A DNA stretch of 64,000 nt from Methylotenera sp. (GCA_021738245.1 JAIPCJ010000004.1:1-64000), one strand, 5' to 3'; positions 1-12,663 are shown, counted from the first letter of the stretch. A program made the numbers and translations. Notes: generated by a model not told the origin, from the sequence alone.

Positions 1-1
1 C

Positions 2-433
2 ATCGGCTTCTTTGGCTGGAGCTATGGCGGCTTCCTGGGCGCCCGCGCCATGCTGGATGCCGACACGCCGTTCGCTGCCGCCGTGGCCGTCGCGCCGGTG
101 ACCGACTGGACGCTCTACGACACCGCCTACACCGAGCGCTACCTGGGCCTGCCGGGCCCGAACGGGCAGGCGCCCAACTACGCCAGCGCCCACTTGCCTT
201 CGCGCGCGGGCCTGCTGTCCAAGCCGCTGCTGCTGGTGCACGGCACGGCGGACGACAACGTGCTGTTCGAGCACACGCTGCGGCTGGTGGAGGCCCTGCA
301 GAACGCCGGCAAGACGTTTGACCTGCAGATCTACCCCGGCAAGGCCCACGGCATTGCCGGCCGCGCCGCGCGGCTGCACCTGTACCGCACGATGGACGCC
401 TTTTTCGAGCGCCATCTGAAAACCGGACATTGA
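2..433 (+). CDS. S9 family peptidase (prolyl oligopeptidase/DPP-IV type), C-terminal part, truncated at window start
   Basis: Open frame from base 2: IGFFGWSYGGFLGARAML contains the GWSYGG nucleophile elbow; HGTADDNVLFEHTLRLVEAL and GKAHGI complete the S9 catalytic region. Confidence 0.9.
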   Translation: MGFFGWSYGGFLGARAMLDADTPFAAAVAVAPVTDWTLYDTAYTERYLGLPGPNGQAPNYASAHLPSRAGLLSKPLLLVHGTADDNVLFEHTLRLVEALQNAGKTFDLQIYPGKAHGIAGRAARLHLYRTMDAFFERHLKTGH

Positions 434-539
434 CGGCCCCCGAAGTGCGGGGGGGCGGGTGTCACCCTGGCCGGTGACGCCCGCGCGCGACGCGGTATCG
501 ACTCCTGGCTAGCATCCCACGCATCACCTGGAGGTCGCC

Positions 540-1151
540 ATGTCCCGCTTCGCCCGCACCCTTGTCCTGGCCGCTGCAGCCCTCGCCGGCACCGCGTCCG
601 CTGACACGCTGACCTTCAACGGCACGGCCGACGACTTCCTCAAGATCTTCATCTCGACGGACCTGAGCAGCCCGGGCCCGGTGGCTTTCGACAAGACTTC
701 GGGCTGGAGCAGCGTTGGCACCACCACCCTCAACCTGCAGCCGGGTCAGAGCGTCTACCTGCTGATCGACGCCAACAATGCGTTCGGCGGCCCCGCCATG
801 CTGCTGGCCGATCTCAGCCTCAGCGGCGAGACGCTGCGCTTCGCCAACGGACTCACCACGCTGACCACCGACACCACCCACTGGCAGGTGTCCGAAGTCG
901 GGTTTTCCAGCCCGCTGTCGACGCCTGTGTCCATGGGCCAGAACCTGCCGGGACTGCAGATCTGGGGCGCGTTCTCGCCCGTCTCATCAGACGCGACCGC
1001 CATCTGGGCCTACAACGCCGACTGGTCGACCGGCCGTGTCGGGCACGCCTACTTCGTGACCCAGATCAGCGCCGTGCCCGAGCCAGCCACGGCGCTGCTG
1101 TGGCTCGGCGGCGCGGCCGTGTTGACGGCGCTGCGTCGCCGCTCGCGCTGA
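540..1151 (+). CDS. PEP-CTERM sorting domain-containing exported protein
   Basis: N-terminal signal peptide; C-terminal VPEPATALLWLGGAAVLTALRRRSR (PEP motif, TM helix, Arg tail). Confidence 0.88.
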   Translation: MSRFARTLVLAAAALAGTASADTLTFNGTADDFLKIFISTDLSSPGPVAFDKTSGWSSVGTTTLNLQPGQSVYLLIDANNAFGGPAMLLADLSLSGETLRFANGLTTLTTDTTHWQVSEVGFSSPLSTPVSMGQNLPGLQIWGAFSPVSSDATAIWAYNADWSTGRVGHAYFVTQISAVPEPATALLWLGGAAVLTALRRRSR

Positions 1152-1176
1152 CCGAGCGCCCAGTACAGTCCAGCGC

Positions 1177-1518
1177 ATGACGCTGGTCTATTCCACTGAT
1201 TTCGGCCGTGCCTGCGCGGGTTGCGGCCAGCCCGTGGCGCAATGCGCCTGCAAGGCGGCGGCCCGGCCCGTGGGTGACGGCATCGTGCGCGTCAGCCGCG
1301 AGACGGCCGGACGCAAAGGCAAGGGCGTGACCGTGGTGCGCGGGCTGCCGCTGGACGACGCAGCCCTGACGGCCCTGGGCAAGCAGCTCAAGGCCAGCTG
1401 CGGCAGCGGCACGGTGAAGGACGGCGTCATCGAGATCCAGGGCGATCATCTCGACAAGGTCCTGGCGTGGCTGAAGGCGCGCCCCGAGGGCTGGACGGTC
1501 AAGCGCGCCGGCGGCTGA
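1177..1518 (+). CDS. yciH: SUI1/eIF1-like translation initiation factor (YciH family)
   Basis: 113 aa; GKGVTVVRGLPL...LKASCGSGTVKDGVIEIQGDH is typical of bacterial SUI1-like proteins. Confidence 0.88.
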   Translation: MTLVYSTDFGRACAGCGQPVAQCACKAAARPVGDGIVRVSRETAGRKGKGVTVVRGLPLDDAALTALGKQLKASCGSGTVKDGVIEIQGDHLDKVLAWLKARPEGWTVKRAGG

Positions 1519-1569
1519 CGCCGCCCAGCCGAAGCCCGGTGCCGGGCCGCTTGCGCCCGGCCTGGGCCA

Positions 1570-2157
1570 TCAGGGCGGCAGGCCCTGGCGAGCGCGTTCG
1601 CGGGCCAGGAAGTTCGCCTGTGCCTGGTCCCGCTCGCGCTGGACCCGGGCTTCGCGGGTCTCCCACTCGCCGCAGCTGAAGTAGGAGCCGCCGAACAGCC
1701 AGCCCATGAGGCTGGAGCCGTCCACGGCACGGGCGTCGCCGGCAGTGCAGACCATCGCGGCCTTGGAGCTGCTCTGCTCGGCCAGTGCCTCCTGCACGAT
1801 CATCGAGCGAGACATCAGTACCGTGAGCGGCATGGCCATCGCCAGCAGCACGCCGCCGATCACCACGCCTTTGGCCCAGCGCGGCAGGCCTGCCGGCGCA
1901 GGCGCCGCGGTCGGCACCGCACGGGGGGTGGGCGCCTGAGCGCGCTTCAGCGGCAGGGTGGCGGTGGCGCTGGTGGAGCCGGTTGCCGTCTGGCCCGGGC
2001 GCCGGGTGCCGCTGCTGCCACCGGCACCGCTGAGCAGCCGGGGTTGGGCGGAGCGCGCGGTGGAGGAGGGGGGCGGGGGCGGAACGGTCGGCATGGGCAA
2101 ATCAACAGCAGTCGGCATGCTAGGCAAGCGTCCGTCGCCAGATGTGAGCAATTGCAA
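1570..2157 (-). CDS. hypothetical proline-rich protein with one TM helix
   Basis: ORF of 195 aa with TM segment GVVIGGVLLAMAMPLTVLM; start uncertain. Confidence 0.5.
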   Translation of the reverse strand: MQLLTSGDGRLPSMPTAVDLPMPTVPPPPPSSTARSAQPRLLSGAGGSSGTRRPGQTATGSTSATATLPLKRAQAPTPRAVPTAAPAPAGLPRWAKGVVIGGVLLAMAMPLTVLMSRSMIVQEALAEQSSSKAAMVCTAGDARAVDGSSLMGWLFGGSYFSCGEWETREARVQRERDQAQANFLARERARQGLPP

Positions 2158-2214
2158 GCCCGCGGGTCTGGGTGGCGGAATCTGCGCAGGAAGTCACACC
2201 CTGGACAATGCGGC

Positions 2215-3657
2215 ATGAACCAAGTTCCCGCCTCCGCTCCTGAACTCGCCTTTGCCCGCCTGCCGCTGAGCCCGGCGATGCTCGCCAATCTCGACCAGCT
2301 CGGCTATCACCGGATGACGCCCATCCAGGCGGCCAGCCTGCCGCTGGCCCTGGCGGGGCAGGACGTCATCGGGGAGGCGCGCACCGGTTCGGGCAAGACG
2401 GCGGCCTTCTCCCTGGCCCTGCTGCACCGGCTGGACGCCGGCCTGGCTCGGGTGCAGGCCCTGGTGCTGTGCCCGACGCGGGAGCTGGCCGACCAGGTCA
2501 CGCAGGAGATCCGCCGCCTGGCCCGCGCGGCTGACAACATCAAGGTGCTGAGCCTGTGCGGCGGCAGCCCGATGCGGCCGCAGATGGAGAGCCTGTCGTT
2601 CGGCGCGCACATTGCGGTGGGCACGCCGGGCCGGCTGCTCGACCACCTGGAGCGCGGCAGCCTGGATCTGTCGGCGTTGAACACGCTGGTGCTGGACGAG
2701 GCCGACCGCATGCTCGACATGGGCTTCGTGGAGGACATCCGTCAGATTGCCCGTCGGGCGCCGGCCGCTCGCCAGACCCTGCTGTTCTCGGCCACCTTCC
2801 CCGAGGGCGTGGCCGAGATCGCGGCGAAGTTCATGCGTGCGCCGCAAACCGTGAAGGTGGCCGGCGCGACCAGTGCCGCTGCGTCGAGCATCCGCCAGAT
2901 CGCCTTTGAGGTGACGGAGGCCGAACGGCTGGACGCGGTGCCGCGCCTGCTGCGCGCCTATCGGCCCGAATCCACCATCGCCTTCTGCAATACCAAGCAG
3001 CAGTGCCGCGATCTGCAGGCGGTGCTGGCCGCACAGGGCCTCGTGGCGCTGGCCCTGCATGGCGACCTGGAGCAGCGCGACCGCGACCAGGTGCTGATCC
3101 AGTTCGCCAACCGCAGCGCGTCGGTGCTGGTGGCGACCGACGTGGCGGCGCGGGGGCTGGACATCGCCAACCTGGCCTGCGTCATCAACGTGGACATCAG
3201 CGCCGACGTCGAGCAGCACGTGCACCGCATCGGCCGCACCGGCCGCGCGGGCGCCGAGGGTCTGGCCTTGAGCCTGGCGAGCCTCGACGAAATGGGCCGT
3301 GTGGGCCGCATCGAGCAGCTGCAGGGCGCACCGTTCATCTGGCAGCCGTTGGCCAGCTTGCAGGACGCCGCCGGCGGCCCCTTGCTGCCGGCCATGGACA
3401 CCTTGCAGATCCTCGGGGGCCGCAAGGAAAAGATCCGCCCGGGCGACATCCTGGGCGCCTTGACCGGCGAGGCTGGCTTCACCGCGGCGCAGGTGGGCAA
3501 GATCAACGTGACCGACTTCCACAGCTACGTTGCCGTGGAGCGCAGCATCGCCAGGGAGGCTGTGCGCCGCCTGTCGCTGGGCAAGCTCAAGGGGCGCAAG
3601 GTGAAGGTGCGGCGCCTGGCGGACCTGGCGGACACTGGCGATAACACGGGCCGTTAG
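2215..3657 (+). CDS. dbpA: ATP-dependent DEAD-box RNA helicase, DbpA type
   Basis: ARTGSGKTAAFSLALL, VLDEADRMLDMGF, LFSATFPE, HRIGRTGRAG motifs plus DbpA-like C-terminal RNA-binding domain; ATG at 2215 preferred over the 2044 ORF start. Confidence 0.92.
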   Translation: MNQVPASAPELAFARLPLSPAMLANLDQLGYHRMTPIQAASLPLALAGQDVIGEARTGSGKTAAFSLALLHRLDAGLARVQALVLCPTRELADQVTQEIRRLARAADNIKVLSLCGGSPMRPQMESLSFGAHIAVGTPGRLLDHLERGSLDLSALNTLVLDEADRMLDMGFVEDIRQIARRAPAARQTLLFSATFPEGVAEIAAKFMRAPQTVKVAGATSAAASSIRQIAFEVTEAERLDAVPRLLRAYRPESTIAFCNTKQQCRDLQAVLAAQGLVALALHGDLEQRDRDQVLIQFANRSASVLVATDVAARGLDIANLACVINVDISADVEQHVHRIGRTGRAGAEGLALSLASLDEMGRVGRIEQLQGAPFIWQPLASLQDAAGGPLLPAMDTLQILGGRKEKIRPGDILGALTGEAGFTAAQVGKINVTDFHSYVAVERSIAREAVRRLSLGKLKGRKVKVRRLADLADTGDNTGR

Positions 3658-3743
3658 CAGCCGGCGCCGATTCGCGGTGAACTCTTCCCCTGGCGACGCC
3701 GGGGTGGCCGCACTACATTGGCCTGCGTCTTTGCGCCCGCCCC

Positions 3744-4625
3744 ATGCCCCACCGTCGCCACATCGTTCAGGCCGGGGCCGCCCTGCTTGCCGGGGCGGCT
3801 GCTCCGGCGCACGCGCAAGGGCTGGTGCTCACGCTGCGCTCGCCCGACAGCGAGACGGATCTTCGCAACGCCTACATCCGCGATGCGGTGCAGCTGGCCC
3901 TGGACAAGACCCGCGCGACCGACGGCGGCTACCGGTTGCAGGTCTCGCCGCCGATGAACAAGCGGCGCGCGCTGCTCGAAGCCGCGCAGCAGTCGGTGCC
4001 CAACTTCCTTGTGGCGACCGGCCCGGATGCAGGCCGTGCGGCGGGGTTGGTGCCGGTGCTGTTTCCCATCCATCTCGGCGTGAACCGCTATCGGGTGTGT
4101 TTCGTGAACGCCGAGCGCCGGGCCCTGGTGCGCGAGGCCACGACGCTGAGTGCGGTGGCCCGTCTGAAGCACGTGCAGGGGCGCGGCTGGGCCGATGCCG
4201 ACATCCTGCGCGCCAACGGCTTCACGGTGTCCGAGATCGCCACCTACGAGGCGCTGTTCCAGATGATCGCGCTGGGCCGTGCCGACATGTTCTGCCGCAG
4301 CGTGCTGGAGGTGGGCGAAGAGGCGCGGGCCCACGCCGGGCTGAAGGGGCTGGCGCTGGATGACAGCCTGCTGCTGGCCTATGACCTGCCGCAGTACCTG
4401 TACACGCATCCGGGCAACCAGGCGGCCATCGACCGTGTGGGCCGCGGCTTGCGGATGGCGTTCGCCGACGGCTCTCTGCAGGCGCTGCTGCGCCAGCATC
4501 TGCAGACCTCGCTCGCGCTGCTGAACCTGCCGCAGCGCCGGTTGATGACGCTGAGCGTGCCGACGCCCGCCGTGGTCGAAATGAACGACCGTCCCTTTCA
4601 CCTGGATCTGCTGCGCCGGCCGTGA
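3744..4625 (+). CDS. periplasmic substrate-binding-like protein with signal peptide
   Basis: MPHRRHIVQAGAALLAGAAAPAHA signal; general SBP_bac_3-like layout. Confidence 0.6.
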   Translation: MPHRRHIVQAGAALLAGAAAPAHAQGLVLTLRSPDSETDLRNAYIRDAVQLALDKTRATDGGYRLQVSPPMNKRRALLEAAQQSVPNFLVATGPDAGRAAGLVPVLFPIHLGVNRYRVCFVNAERRALVREATTLSAVARLKHVQGRGWADADILRANGFTVSEIATYEALFQMIALGRADMFCRSVLEVGEEARAHAGLKGLALDDSLLLAYDLPQYLYTHPGNQAAIDRVGRGLRMAFADGSLQALLRQHLQTSLALLNLPQRRLMTLSVPTPAVVEMNDRPFHLDLLRRP

Positions 4626-4735
4626 CATGTTGGCGGTCAGCCCGCCCAAGCCCGGGGTGTGTGGCCGGCGGTGCGAACTTTTCCCGGGTGATGACCGCGG
4701 GCGGCGCCTACTGTGGTGGCACGACGAGGTGCCCC

Positions 4736-4960
4736 ATGAACTCACGCGCTGCCATCCCGACCTGTGACGACTACGAACTGCGGTTCGAATCCCTGTTCCA
4801 GTCGGGGCGCGCGCTGGCCTTTCCGTGTGATGCCCAGGGGGGCGTCCGGCTGGATGCCCTCAGCGAGCGAGCGCGGCAGAACTACCTCTTCGCGCGCGCC
4901 GTGGTGGGCCGGGACTACGCCAACCCGGTCGTGTTGCGCAGCGGCCCGAACCGAGTCTGA
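4736..4960 (+). CDS. small hypothetical protein (74 aa)
   Basis: MNSRAAIPTCDDYELRFESLFQSGRALAFPCD; ATG at 4736 in frame. Confidence 0.55.
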   Translation: MNSRAAIPTCDDYELRFESLFQSGRALAFPCDAQGGVRLDALSERARQNYLFARAVVGRDYANPVVLRSGPNRV

Positions 4961-5024
4961 AGCCGGCGTCGCGCGCTTGTCACAAGTCAAGCGAAAGGCG
5001 TCGGGGCCGTGCTCGAATCGTTGC

Positions 5025-5882
5025 ATGCAAAGAACGACTGGAGACAGCGGTGCGGCTGCGTCGCCGGCTCAAGCGGGTGATGCGGCTGAACTGGCGGAAT
5101 CGGCGGAAGCGGCCCGACAGCCGGCATCGGCCCTGCGACGCCGGCTGTGCGGCGCCAGCTTTCTCTCCTGCCTGCCTCTGACAAGCCCCGCAGCCGAAGC
5201 GCCACTGCACATCGAAACCATCCAGTCCGAGCCCTTCGGTCGCCTCGGGCCGCAAGGGCCGAGCGGGCTGATGTACGAGATCGGTCTGCTCATCGCCCAG
5301 CGCGCGGGCCTGCCGGCCGAGAACCATGTGGTGCCCTATGCCCGCACGGTGCTGAGCTTGCAGAACGGCACGGCCGACATCGTGCTGCGCTTCACCAATG
5401 ACGAGCTCCGCCAGGTCGCCCATCAGGTGGCACCGGTGCTGCAGCTGCCCACGGTCGTGGTGAGTCGGCATGACTCGCCGGTGCGGCGGCTGGAGGCGTT
5501 GTCTCACCGCACGCTAGCGGTCGCACGCAGCTTCCCCGTGCCCGAGCGACTGTCGCAAGTGTCTGGGCTGCAACTGCAGGGCGTGAACAACAACGAGCAC
5601 GCCATCCAGATGCTGATGGGCCGGCGCGTCGATGCCGCCTAGGGCAGCAACCTCGGCCTGTTCGGCGCGGCGCGCGGGCTGGGCCTGCCGATGCAGGCCT
5701 TTGCCGCGCCGGTGGTGGTCGAGCAGCAGACGTTCTGGCTGCATCTGTCGCGCAGTCGGGCCACGCCCGGGCTGATCGAGCGCCTGAGCCAGGCCGTCGA
5801 GGCCCTGCAGCGTGAGGGCGCCATCCAACGCCTCTACCAGCGTGCGCTGGCCGCCTTCGGCGACGACCGCATGCCGGCCTGA
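5025..5882 (+). pseudogene. extracellular solute-binding protein (family 3-like) interrupted by in-frame TAG at 5640-5642
   Basis: Frame from ATG 5025 stops at TAG 5640-5642; the same frame continues as GSNLGLFGAARGLGLPMQAFAAPVVVEQQTFWLHLSRS...DDRMPA to 5882. Confidence 0.7.
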
Positions 5883-5907
5883 GGCAGCCAAGCCGGCAAG
5901 TCGCCGC

Positions 5908-7677
5908 TCATTTGGCGAAGCTGTCCTTCAGGCCCGTGATCTTGTTGAAGACCGGCTTGTCGGCGCGGTGGTCGATGCGGTCCGTCACGAAATAGCCATG
6001 CCGCTCAAACTGCCAGCGTGCTTCGGCCGGCGCATGGGCGAGCGACGGCTCCACAAAGGCCTGCACCACGCGCAGGGAGTTCGGGTTCAGGAACTCGATG
6101 AAGTCCCGCCCGCCCGCATCCGGCTGGGGCTCGGCAAACAGTCGCTCGTACAGCCGCACCTCAGCCGCCACCGCCTCATGGGCACCCACCCAGCCGATGA
6201 CGCCCTTGACCTTGACGCTGTCGGCGCCCGGTGTGCCGCTCTTGGTGTCCGGCACCAGCGTGGCCAGCACGGCCGTCACGTCGCCGTTGGCATCCTTCTC
6301 GGCGCCGGTGCATTCGATGACGTAGCCCGCCTTCAGCCGAACCTTGTTGCCGGGGAAGAGCCGGAAGTAGCCCTTGGCGGGCACCTCCATGAAGTCCTCC
6401 GCTTCGATCCACAGCTCGGGGCCGAGCGAGAACCGGCGCAGGCCCAGCTCCGGCTTGTGCGGATGCGCGGCCACCTCGCAGGGCTCACGGTGATCGAGGC
6501 TGCCGAACACCTCGGCGAAGTTGGTCAGCTTGAGCTTGAGCGGCTGCAGCACCGCGAAGGCGCGCGGCGCCTGCGGTTCGAGGTCGGCGCGCAGGGCCTG
6601 GTCGAGTACGGTGTCGTCGATCCAGGCGTTTTGCTTGCTCGCGCCGGTGGCCTCCACCATGGCGCGCAGGCTGGCGGGCGTGAAGCCACGGCGGCGCAGG
6701 CCCACCAGCGTGGGCATGCGCGGGTCGTCCCAGCCGCTCACGTGCTTTTCTTCCACCAGCTGGCGCAGCTTGCGCTTGCTGGTGACCACGTAGTTCAGAT
6801 TCAGGCGGCCGAACTCGATCTGCTGCGGCAGTGGCCGGGCCAGCAGGCCGAGGTCGGCCAGGTGGTTGAGCAGCCAGTCGTAGAAGGGCCGCTGGTCTTC
6901 GAACTCCAGCGTGCAGATGCTGTGGGTGATGCGCTCCAGCGCGTCCTCGATCGGGTGCGCGAAGGTGTACATCGGGTAGATGCACCACTTGTCGCCCGTG
7001 GCGTGATGCTCGGCATGCTTGATGCGGTAGAGCGTCGGGTCGCGCAGGTTGATGTTGGGCGAGGCCATGTCGATCTTGGCCCGCAGCACCATGGCGCCGT
7101 CGGGGTGCTTGCCGTCGCGCATCTCGCGCAGGCGTGCCAGGTTCTCGGCCGGGCTGCGGTCGCGGAAGGGGCTGTTCACGCCAGGCTTGCCGAAGTCGCC
7201 GCGGTTCACGCGCATCTCTTCGGCCGACTGCTCGTCCACATAGGCCAGGCCCGCGTTCACGAGCGCTTCGGCCGCGGCGTACATGAAGTCGAAGTAGCTG
7301 CTGGCCTCGTAGAGGTTGTCACCCCAGCTCCAGCCCAGCCACTGCACCATCTCCTTGATGGCGTTGACGTACTCCAGCTCCTCCTTCTCGGGGTTGGTGT
7401 CGTCAAAGCGCAGGTGGCAGGCGCCGCCGTAGTCTCGCGCCAGGCCGAAGTTCAGGCAGATGCTCTTGGCGTGGCCGATGTGCAGATAGCCATTGGGCTC
7501 GGGCGGGAAGCGGGTGCGGATGCGGGCTTCGTCCAGCGGTGCGCCGGCATGGTGGGCCGCATCGCCCGGCGTGCCGGCGAAGTGGCGGCCGGCGAAGGCG
7601 CCGGTCTCGAGGTCGTGCTCGATGCGCTGGCGCAGGAAATTGGTGGCCGGCGCCGCGGCTGGGGAGTTGTGGCTCAT
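5908..7677 (-). CDS. glnS: glutaminyl-tRNA synthetase
   Basis: RTRFPPEPNGYLHIGHAKSICLNFGLARDYGG (HIGH motif); VVTSKRKLRQLVEE (KMSKS-like VTSKRK); ATG at 7677. Confidence 0.95.
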   Translation of the reverse strand: MSHNSPAAAPATNFLRQRIEHDLETGAFAGRHFAGTPGDAAHHAGAPLDEARIRTRFPPEPNGYLHIGHAKSICLNFGLARDYGGACHLRFDDTNPEKEELEYVNAIKEMVQWLGWSWGDNLYEASSYFDFMYAAAEALVNAGLAYVDEQSAEEMRVNRGDFGKPGVNSPFRDRSPAENLARLREMRDGKHPDGAMVLRAKIDMASPNINLRDPTLYRIKHAEHHATGDKWCIYPMYTFAHPIEDALERITHSICTLEFEDQRPFYDWLLNHLADLGLLARPLPQQIEFGRLNLNYVVTSKRKLRQLVEEKHVSGWDDPRMPTLVGLRRRGFTPASLRAMVEATGASKQNAWIDDTVLDQALRADLEPQAPRAFAVLQPLKLKLTNFAEVFGSLDHREPCEVAAHPHKPELGLRRFSLGPELWIEAEDFMEVPAKGYFRLFPGNKVRLKAGYVIECTGAEKDANGDVTAVLATLVPDTKSGTPGADSVKVKGVIGWVGAHEAVAAEVRLYERLFAEPQPDAGGRDFIEFLNPNSLRVVQAFVEPSLAHAPAEARWQFERHGYFVTDRIDHRADKPVFNKITGLKDSFAK

Positions 7678-7741
7678 CGGGGGGCTGTTGGAAGCGGAGG
7701 ACCGCGCCGGAGAGACCCGGCCCGGCAAAGGTGGCGCGATT

Positions 7742-8557
7742 TTACGGAGCCGGCGGGTGGCCCCGCAGCGGCAGCCGCACATGCGCAAGCCCGATGCTGA
7801 TCCACACCGCCACGCTGAAGTACAGCGTCATCCACACCACCTCGCTGTGCCAGTGCGCCCAGTCGTGTGACACCTGCCAGCGGCTGCCCGCGTCGGCCAG
7901 CCCGGCGGCCAGCGTTGGATACAGGCGGCCGGCGGCCTGGTCGGCCTGCCAGCGGGCCCAGTACATCGGCACGTCGACCGCGAACATGTAGACGGCATAG
8001 AGGCTGCCGGCGGCGATGGCCAACCCCAGCCAGCGCCGCCCGCGCGCCGACGCATCACGCCACAGCATCGCCATGCCCAGCACGCTGATCACGGCCACGG
8101 TCCCCCAGAGAGACTCCTCCACCACATGGCCGATGTTGCGCGTGGTGAGCACGGCATACCAGGAGTTGACCTCGGCGATCACGATGAGCGGCAGCACCGC
8201 ATGCGCCAGCCACAGCACCGGGCGGCGGTGGTGGGCGAGGGCGCAGGCACGCAGCAGCAGGGCCCACTGCGCGGCGAAGCTGAGTTCGGCCAGCGTCGCC
8301 ACGGTGCGGCCCACGAGCACGCTCGACGCGAAGGAGTCGACCATCACCACCCGTGGCACGTCGAACACCGGCAGCAACGAGCGGTAGCCGCAGCCCAGCA
8401 CATACAGCGCCGACAGCAGCAGCTGCAGCCGCTGGTGGGGCCAGGTGGTGCCGTCAGGGCGGTTGCGGTGCAGCCAGGCGGTGGACACGGTCCACGCCAC
8501 CAGGTTGGCGCCGGCAATCGCGCACAGTGCGTGCCACCACAGAGTTGCGTCCTCCAT
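7742..8557 (-). CDS. multi-pass membrane protein, unknown function
   Basis: 271 aa with about seven hydrophobic segments. Confidence 0.65.
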   Translation of the reverse strand: MEDATLWWHALCAIAGANLVAWTVSTAWLHRNRPDGTTWPHQRLQLLLSALYVLGCGYRSLLPVFDVPRVVMVDSFASSVLVGRTVATLAELSFAAQWALLLRACALAHHRRPVLWLAHAVLPLIVIAEVNSWYAVLTTRNIGHVVEESLWGTVAVISVLGMAMLWRDASARGRRWLGLAIAAGSLYAVYMFAVDVPMYWARWQADQAAGRLYPTLAAGLADAGSRWQVSHDWAHWHSEVVWMTLYFSVAVWISIGLAHVRLPLRGHPPAP

Positions 8558-8663
8558 GCGAACCTCCCGGAACCTGTTGCTGGAAGACGCTTGTACGGCG
8601 TGGCCGCCGGGCCGTCAGTCAGCGGTGTCTGATTTCGCGCGAAAGAGCCGCTGCCAGGTGACG

Positions 8664-10223
8664 TCAGTGCTCACGGCCCAGCTTGAAGACGCCGACGACC
8701 TCGTTCATGCGCTGGGCCTGGCCGCGCAGGCTGTCGGCCGCCGCAGCCGCTTCTTCCACCAGCGCCGCGTTCTGCTGGGTGACGCGGTCCAGCTGCGCCA
8801 CCGCTTCGCTGACCTGGCCGATGCCGGTGGTCTGCTCCTGGGTGGCCGAGCCCATCTCGCCGATGAGGTCAGCCACGCGCTTCACCTGGCTGACGATCTC
8901 GGTCATGGTGCTGCCTGCTTCGCCCACCAGACGCGAGCCGGCTTCCACGTCGTCCACGCTCTGGCCGATCAGGCCCTTGATCTCGCGGGCGGCCTGGGCG
9001 CTGCGCTGCGCCAGGGCGCGCACCTCGCCCGCCACGACCGCGAAGCCGCGGCCTTGTTCACCGGCACGGGCGGCTTCCACCGCAGCGTTCAGCGCGAGGA
9101 TGTTGGTCTGAAACGCGATGCCGTCGATGGTGCCGATGATGTCGGCGATCTTGCGCGAGCTGGCCGAGATGTCGCCCATCGTGCTGATGACCTTCTGCAC
9201 CACCTCGCCGCCGCGTACGGCGACCGTGCTGGCCGATTGCGCGAGCTGCGTGGCGGTCTGCGCGGTGTCGGCGTTCTGGCGCACCGTGGCATTCATCTGC
9301 TCCATGGAGGCGGCGGTTTCCTCCAGGTTGGCGGCCTGTTCTTCGGTGCGCTGGGACAGGTCGGCATTGCCGCTGGCGATCTCGCCGGCACCGGTCAGGA
9401 TGGAGTCGGCGCCGTGGCGCACCTGCTGCACGATCCTGACCAGGCCGTCGTTCATCTCGCCCAGAGCCGAGAGCAGCGCGGCGATCTCGTCGCGGCCGTC
9501 GGCGTTGATGGACACGGTCAGGTCGCCGCCGGCCACGGCCTGCGCAAACCCGACGGCGCGCCGTACCGGCTCGGTGATGGAGCGCGTGATCAGCCAGGCC
9601 ATTCCGCCACCGAGCAGCAGGGCCGCGAGGGTCAGTGCCACCGTGGTGCCCGCGGCCACCGTGCGGGTGGTTTCGGCGCGCTGGAATTCGGCAGCGGCTT
9701 CGTCGATCTGCAGTTTGACCAGCTGGTCTGCCAGGTCGCGCGCCTTGGTGCCGAGCGGCAGGGTCTTTTCTTCGTAGATCTGCAGTGCCGTGCTCATGCC
9801 GCCGGTGGACAGCGCCGTGCTGACAGGCAGCAGACCCTCCTCGATGAAGGCCTTGCGCGCCGTGACGAAGCGCTGGGCCAGCTCACGCTCGCTATCGGTC
9901 AGCTTGCTGGCCAGATACTCGTCCAGCACGGTCTGGCCGCGCTTGATGTTGGCGTTCAGTTCGTCGCTGCGCCGCTTGATCTCGTCGAAGCCCGGCGAGC
10001 GCAGCATCTCGACAATGATGAGGCGGTTGCGCGTGGACAGGTTGTTCAGCTCGCCCAGCTGCGCCAGCGGCACGGTGCGGTCGCGGTAGACCGTCTCCAG
10101 CCCGGCAGCGACGCGGAAGATCCCGACGACCCCCACCGCAGCCACGATCACCATCAGCGCCAGCACCGCGGTGAATGCGATCCCTAAACGGCTACCAATG
10201 CGCAGTTGCTTCAATGCATTCAT
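8664..10223 (-). CDS. methyl-accepting chemotaxis protein
   Basis: 4HB sensor and HAMP region, then [55 protein letters not shown]. Confidence 0.95.
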   Translation of the reverse strand: MNALKQLRIGSRLGIAFTAVLALMVIVAAVGVVGIFRVAAGLETVYRDRTVPLAQLGELNNLSTRNRLIIVEMLRSPGFDEIKRRSDELNANIKRGQTVLDEYLASKLTDSERELAQRFVTARKAFIEEGLLPVSTALSTGGMSTALQIYEEKTLPLGTKARDLADQLVKLQIDEAAAEFQRAETTRTVAAGTTVALTLAALLLGGGMAWLITRSITEPVRRAVGFAQAVAGGDLTVSINADGRDEIAALLSALGEMNDGLVRIVQQVRHGADSILTGAGEIASGNADLSQRTEEQAANLEETAASMEQMNATVRQNADTAQTATQLAQSASTVAVRGGEVVQKVISTMGDISASSRKIADIIGTIDGIAFQTNILALNAAVEAARAGEQGRGFAVVAGEVRALAQRSAQAAREIKGLIGQSVDDVEAGSRLVGEAGSTMTEIVSQVKRVADLIGEMGSATQEQTTGIGQVSEAVAQLDRVTQQNAALVEEAAAAADSLRGQAQRMNEVVGVFKLGREH

Positions 10224-10297
10224 GCCTTGTCCCCCGTGTGTTGCCCTGTCGAGCGGGCTCACGGAGTCTGCATGAACGGCGCAGGCGCGTCGACGCC

Positions 10298-11866
<1,569 letters not shown>

Positions 11867-11940
11867 GAGGCGTCCTCTAAAATCAATGGCTAATCAACGA
11901 TAAACGGTCTGCTGCAACGGCAGTCCCCCAGGAGCCACAC

Positions 11941-12663
11941 ATGGCCGGTCATTCCAAATGGGCCAACATCCAGCATCGCAAAGGTCGCCAGGACGAGAAG
12001 CGCGGCAAGATCTGGACTCGCATCATCCGTGAGATCACGGTCGCCGCGCGCCAGGGCGGCCCCGACATCAAGGACAACCCCCGCCTGCGCCTGGCGGTGG
12101 ACAAGGCCAAGGCCGCCAACATGCCGGCCGACCGCATCAAATACAACATCGACAAGGCCAGCGGCAACATCGATGGCCTGACCTACGAGGAAATCCGCTA
12201 CGAAGGCTACGGCATCGGCGGCGCGGCCATCATGCTCGACACCATGACGGACAACCGCGTGCGCACCGTGGCTGAAGTGCGCCACGCCTTCAGCAAGTAC
12301 GGCGGCAACATGGGCACCGACGGCTCGGTGGCCTTCCAGTTCAAGCATTGCGGCCAGTTCCTGTTCGCGCCGGGCACCTCGGAAGACAAGGTCATGGAAG
12401 TGGCCCTGGACGCCGGTGCCGAGGACGTCATCACCGGTGACGATGGCGCCATCGAGGTGCTGACGGCTCCGGCCGACTATGAAGTCGTCAAGGCCGCACT
12501 GGAGGCGGCGGGCCTGGTGCCTGAGCTCGCCGAGGTGACCATGCGTGCCGAGAACACCATCGAACTTACCGGCGAGGATGCCGAGCGGATGCAAAAGCTG
12601 CTGGACGTCATCGAAGACCTGGACGACGTCCAGGCGGTCTACCACAACGCCGAGCTCAACTGA
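11941..12663 (+). CDS. yebC: YebC/PmpR family transcriptional/translational regulator
   Basis: [40 protein letters not shown]. Confidence 0.97.
   Translation: MAGHSKWANIQHRKGRQDEKRGKIWTRIIREITVAARQGGPDIKDNPRLRLAVDKAKAANMPADRIKYNIDKASGNIDGLTYEEIRYEGYGIGGAAIMLDTMTDNRVRTVAEVRHAFSKYGGNMGTDGSVAFQFKHCGQFLFAPGTSEDKVMEVALDAGAEDVITGDDGAIEVLTAPADYEVVKAALEAAGLVPELAEVTMRAENTIELTGEDAERMQKLLDVIEDLDDVQAVYHNAELN

Noticed and set aside
540-1151. PEP-CTERM genes as part of a local exosortase locus
   Set aside because: No exosortase or EPS genes in the window; the two PEP-CTERM genes are 54 kb apart.
5812-7800. 662-aa plus-strand ORF antisense to glnS
   Set aside because: Antisense artefact of high GC; glnS is clear.
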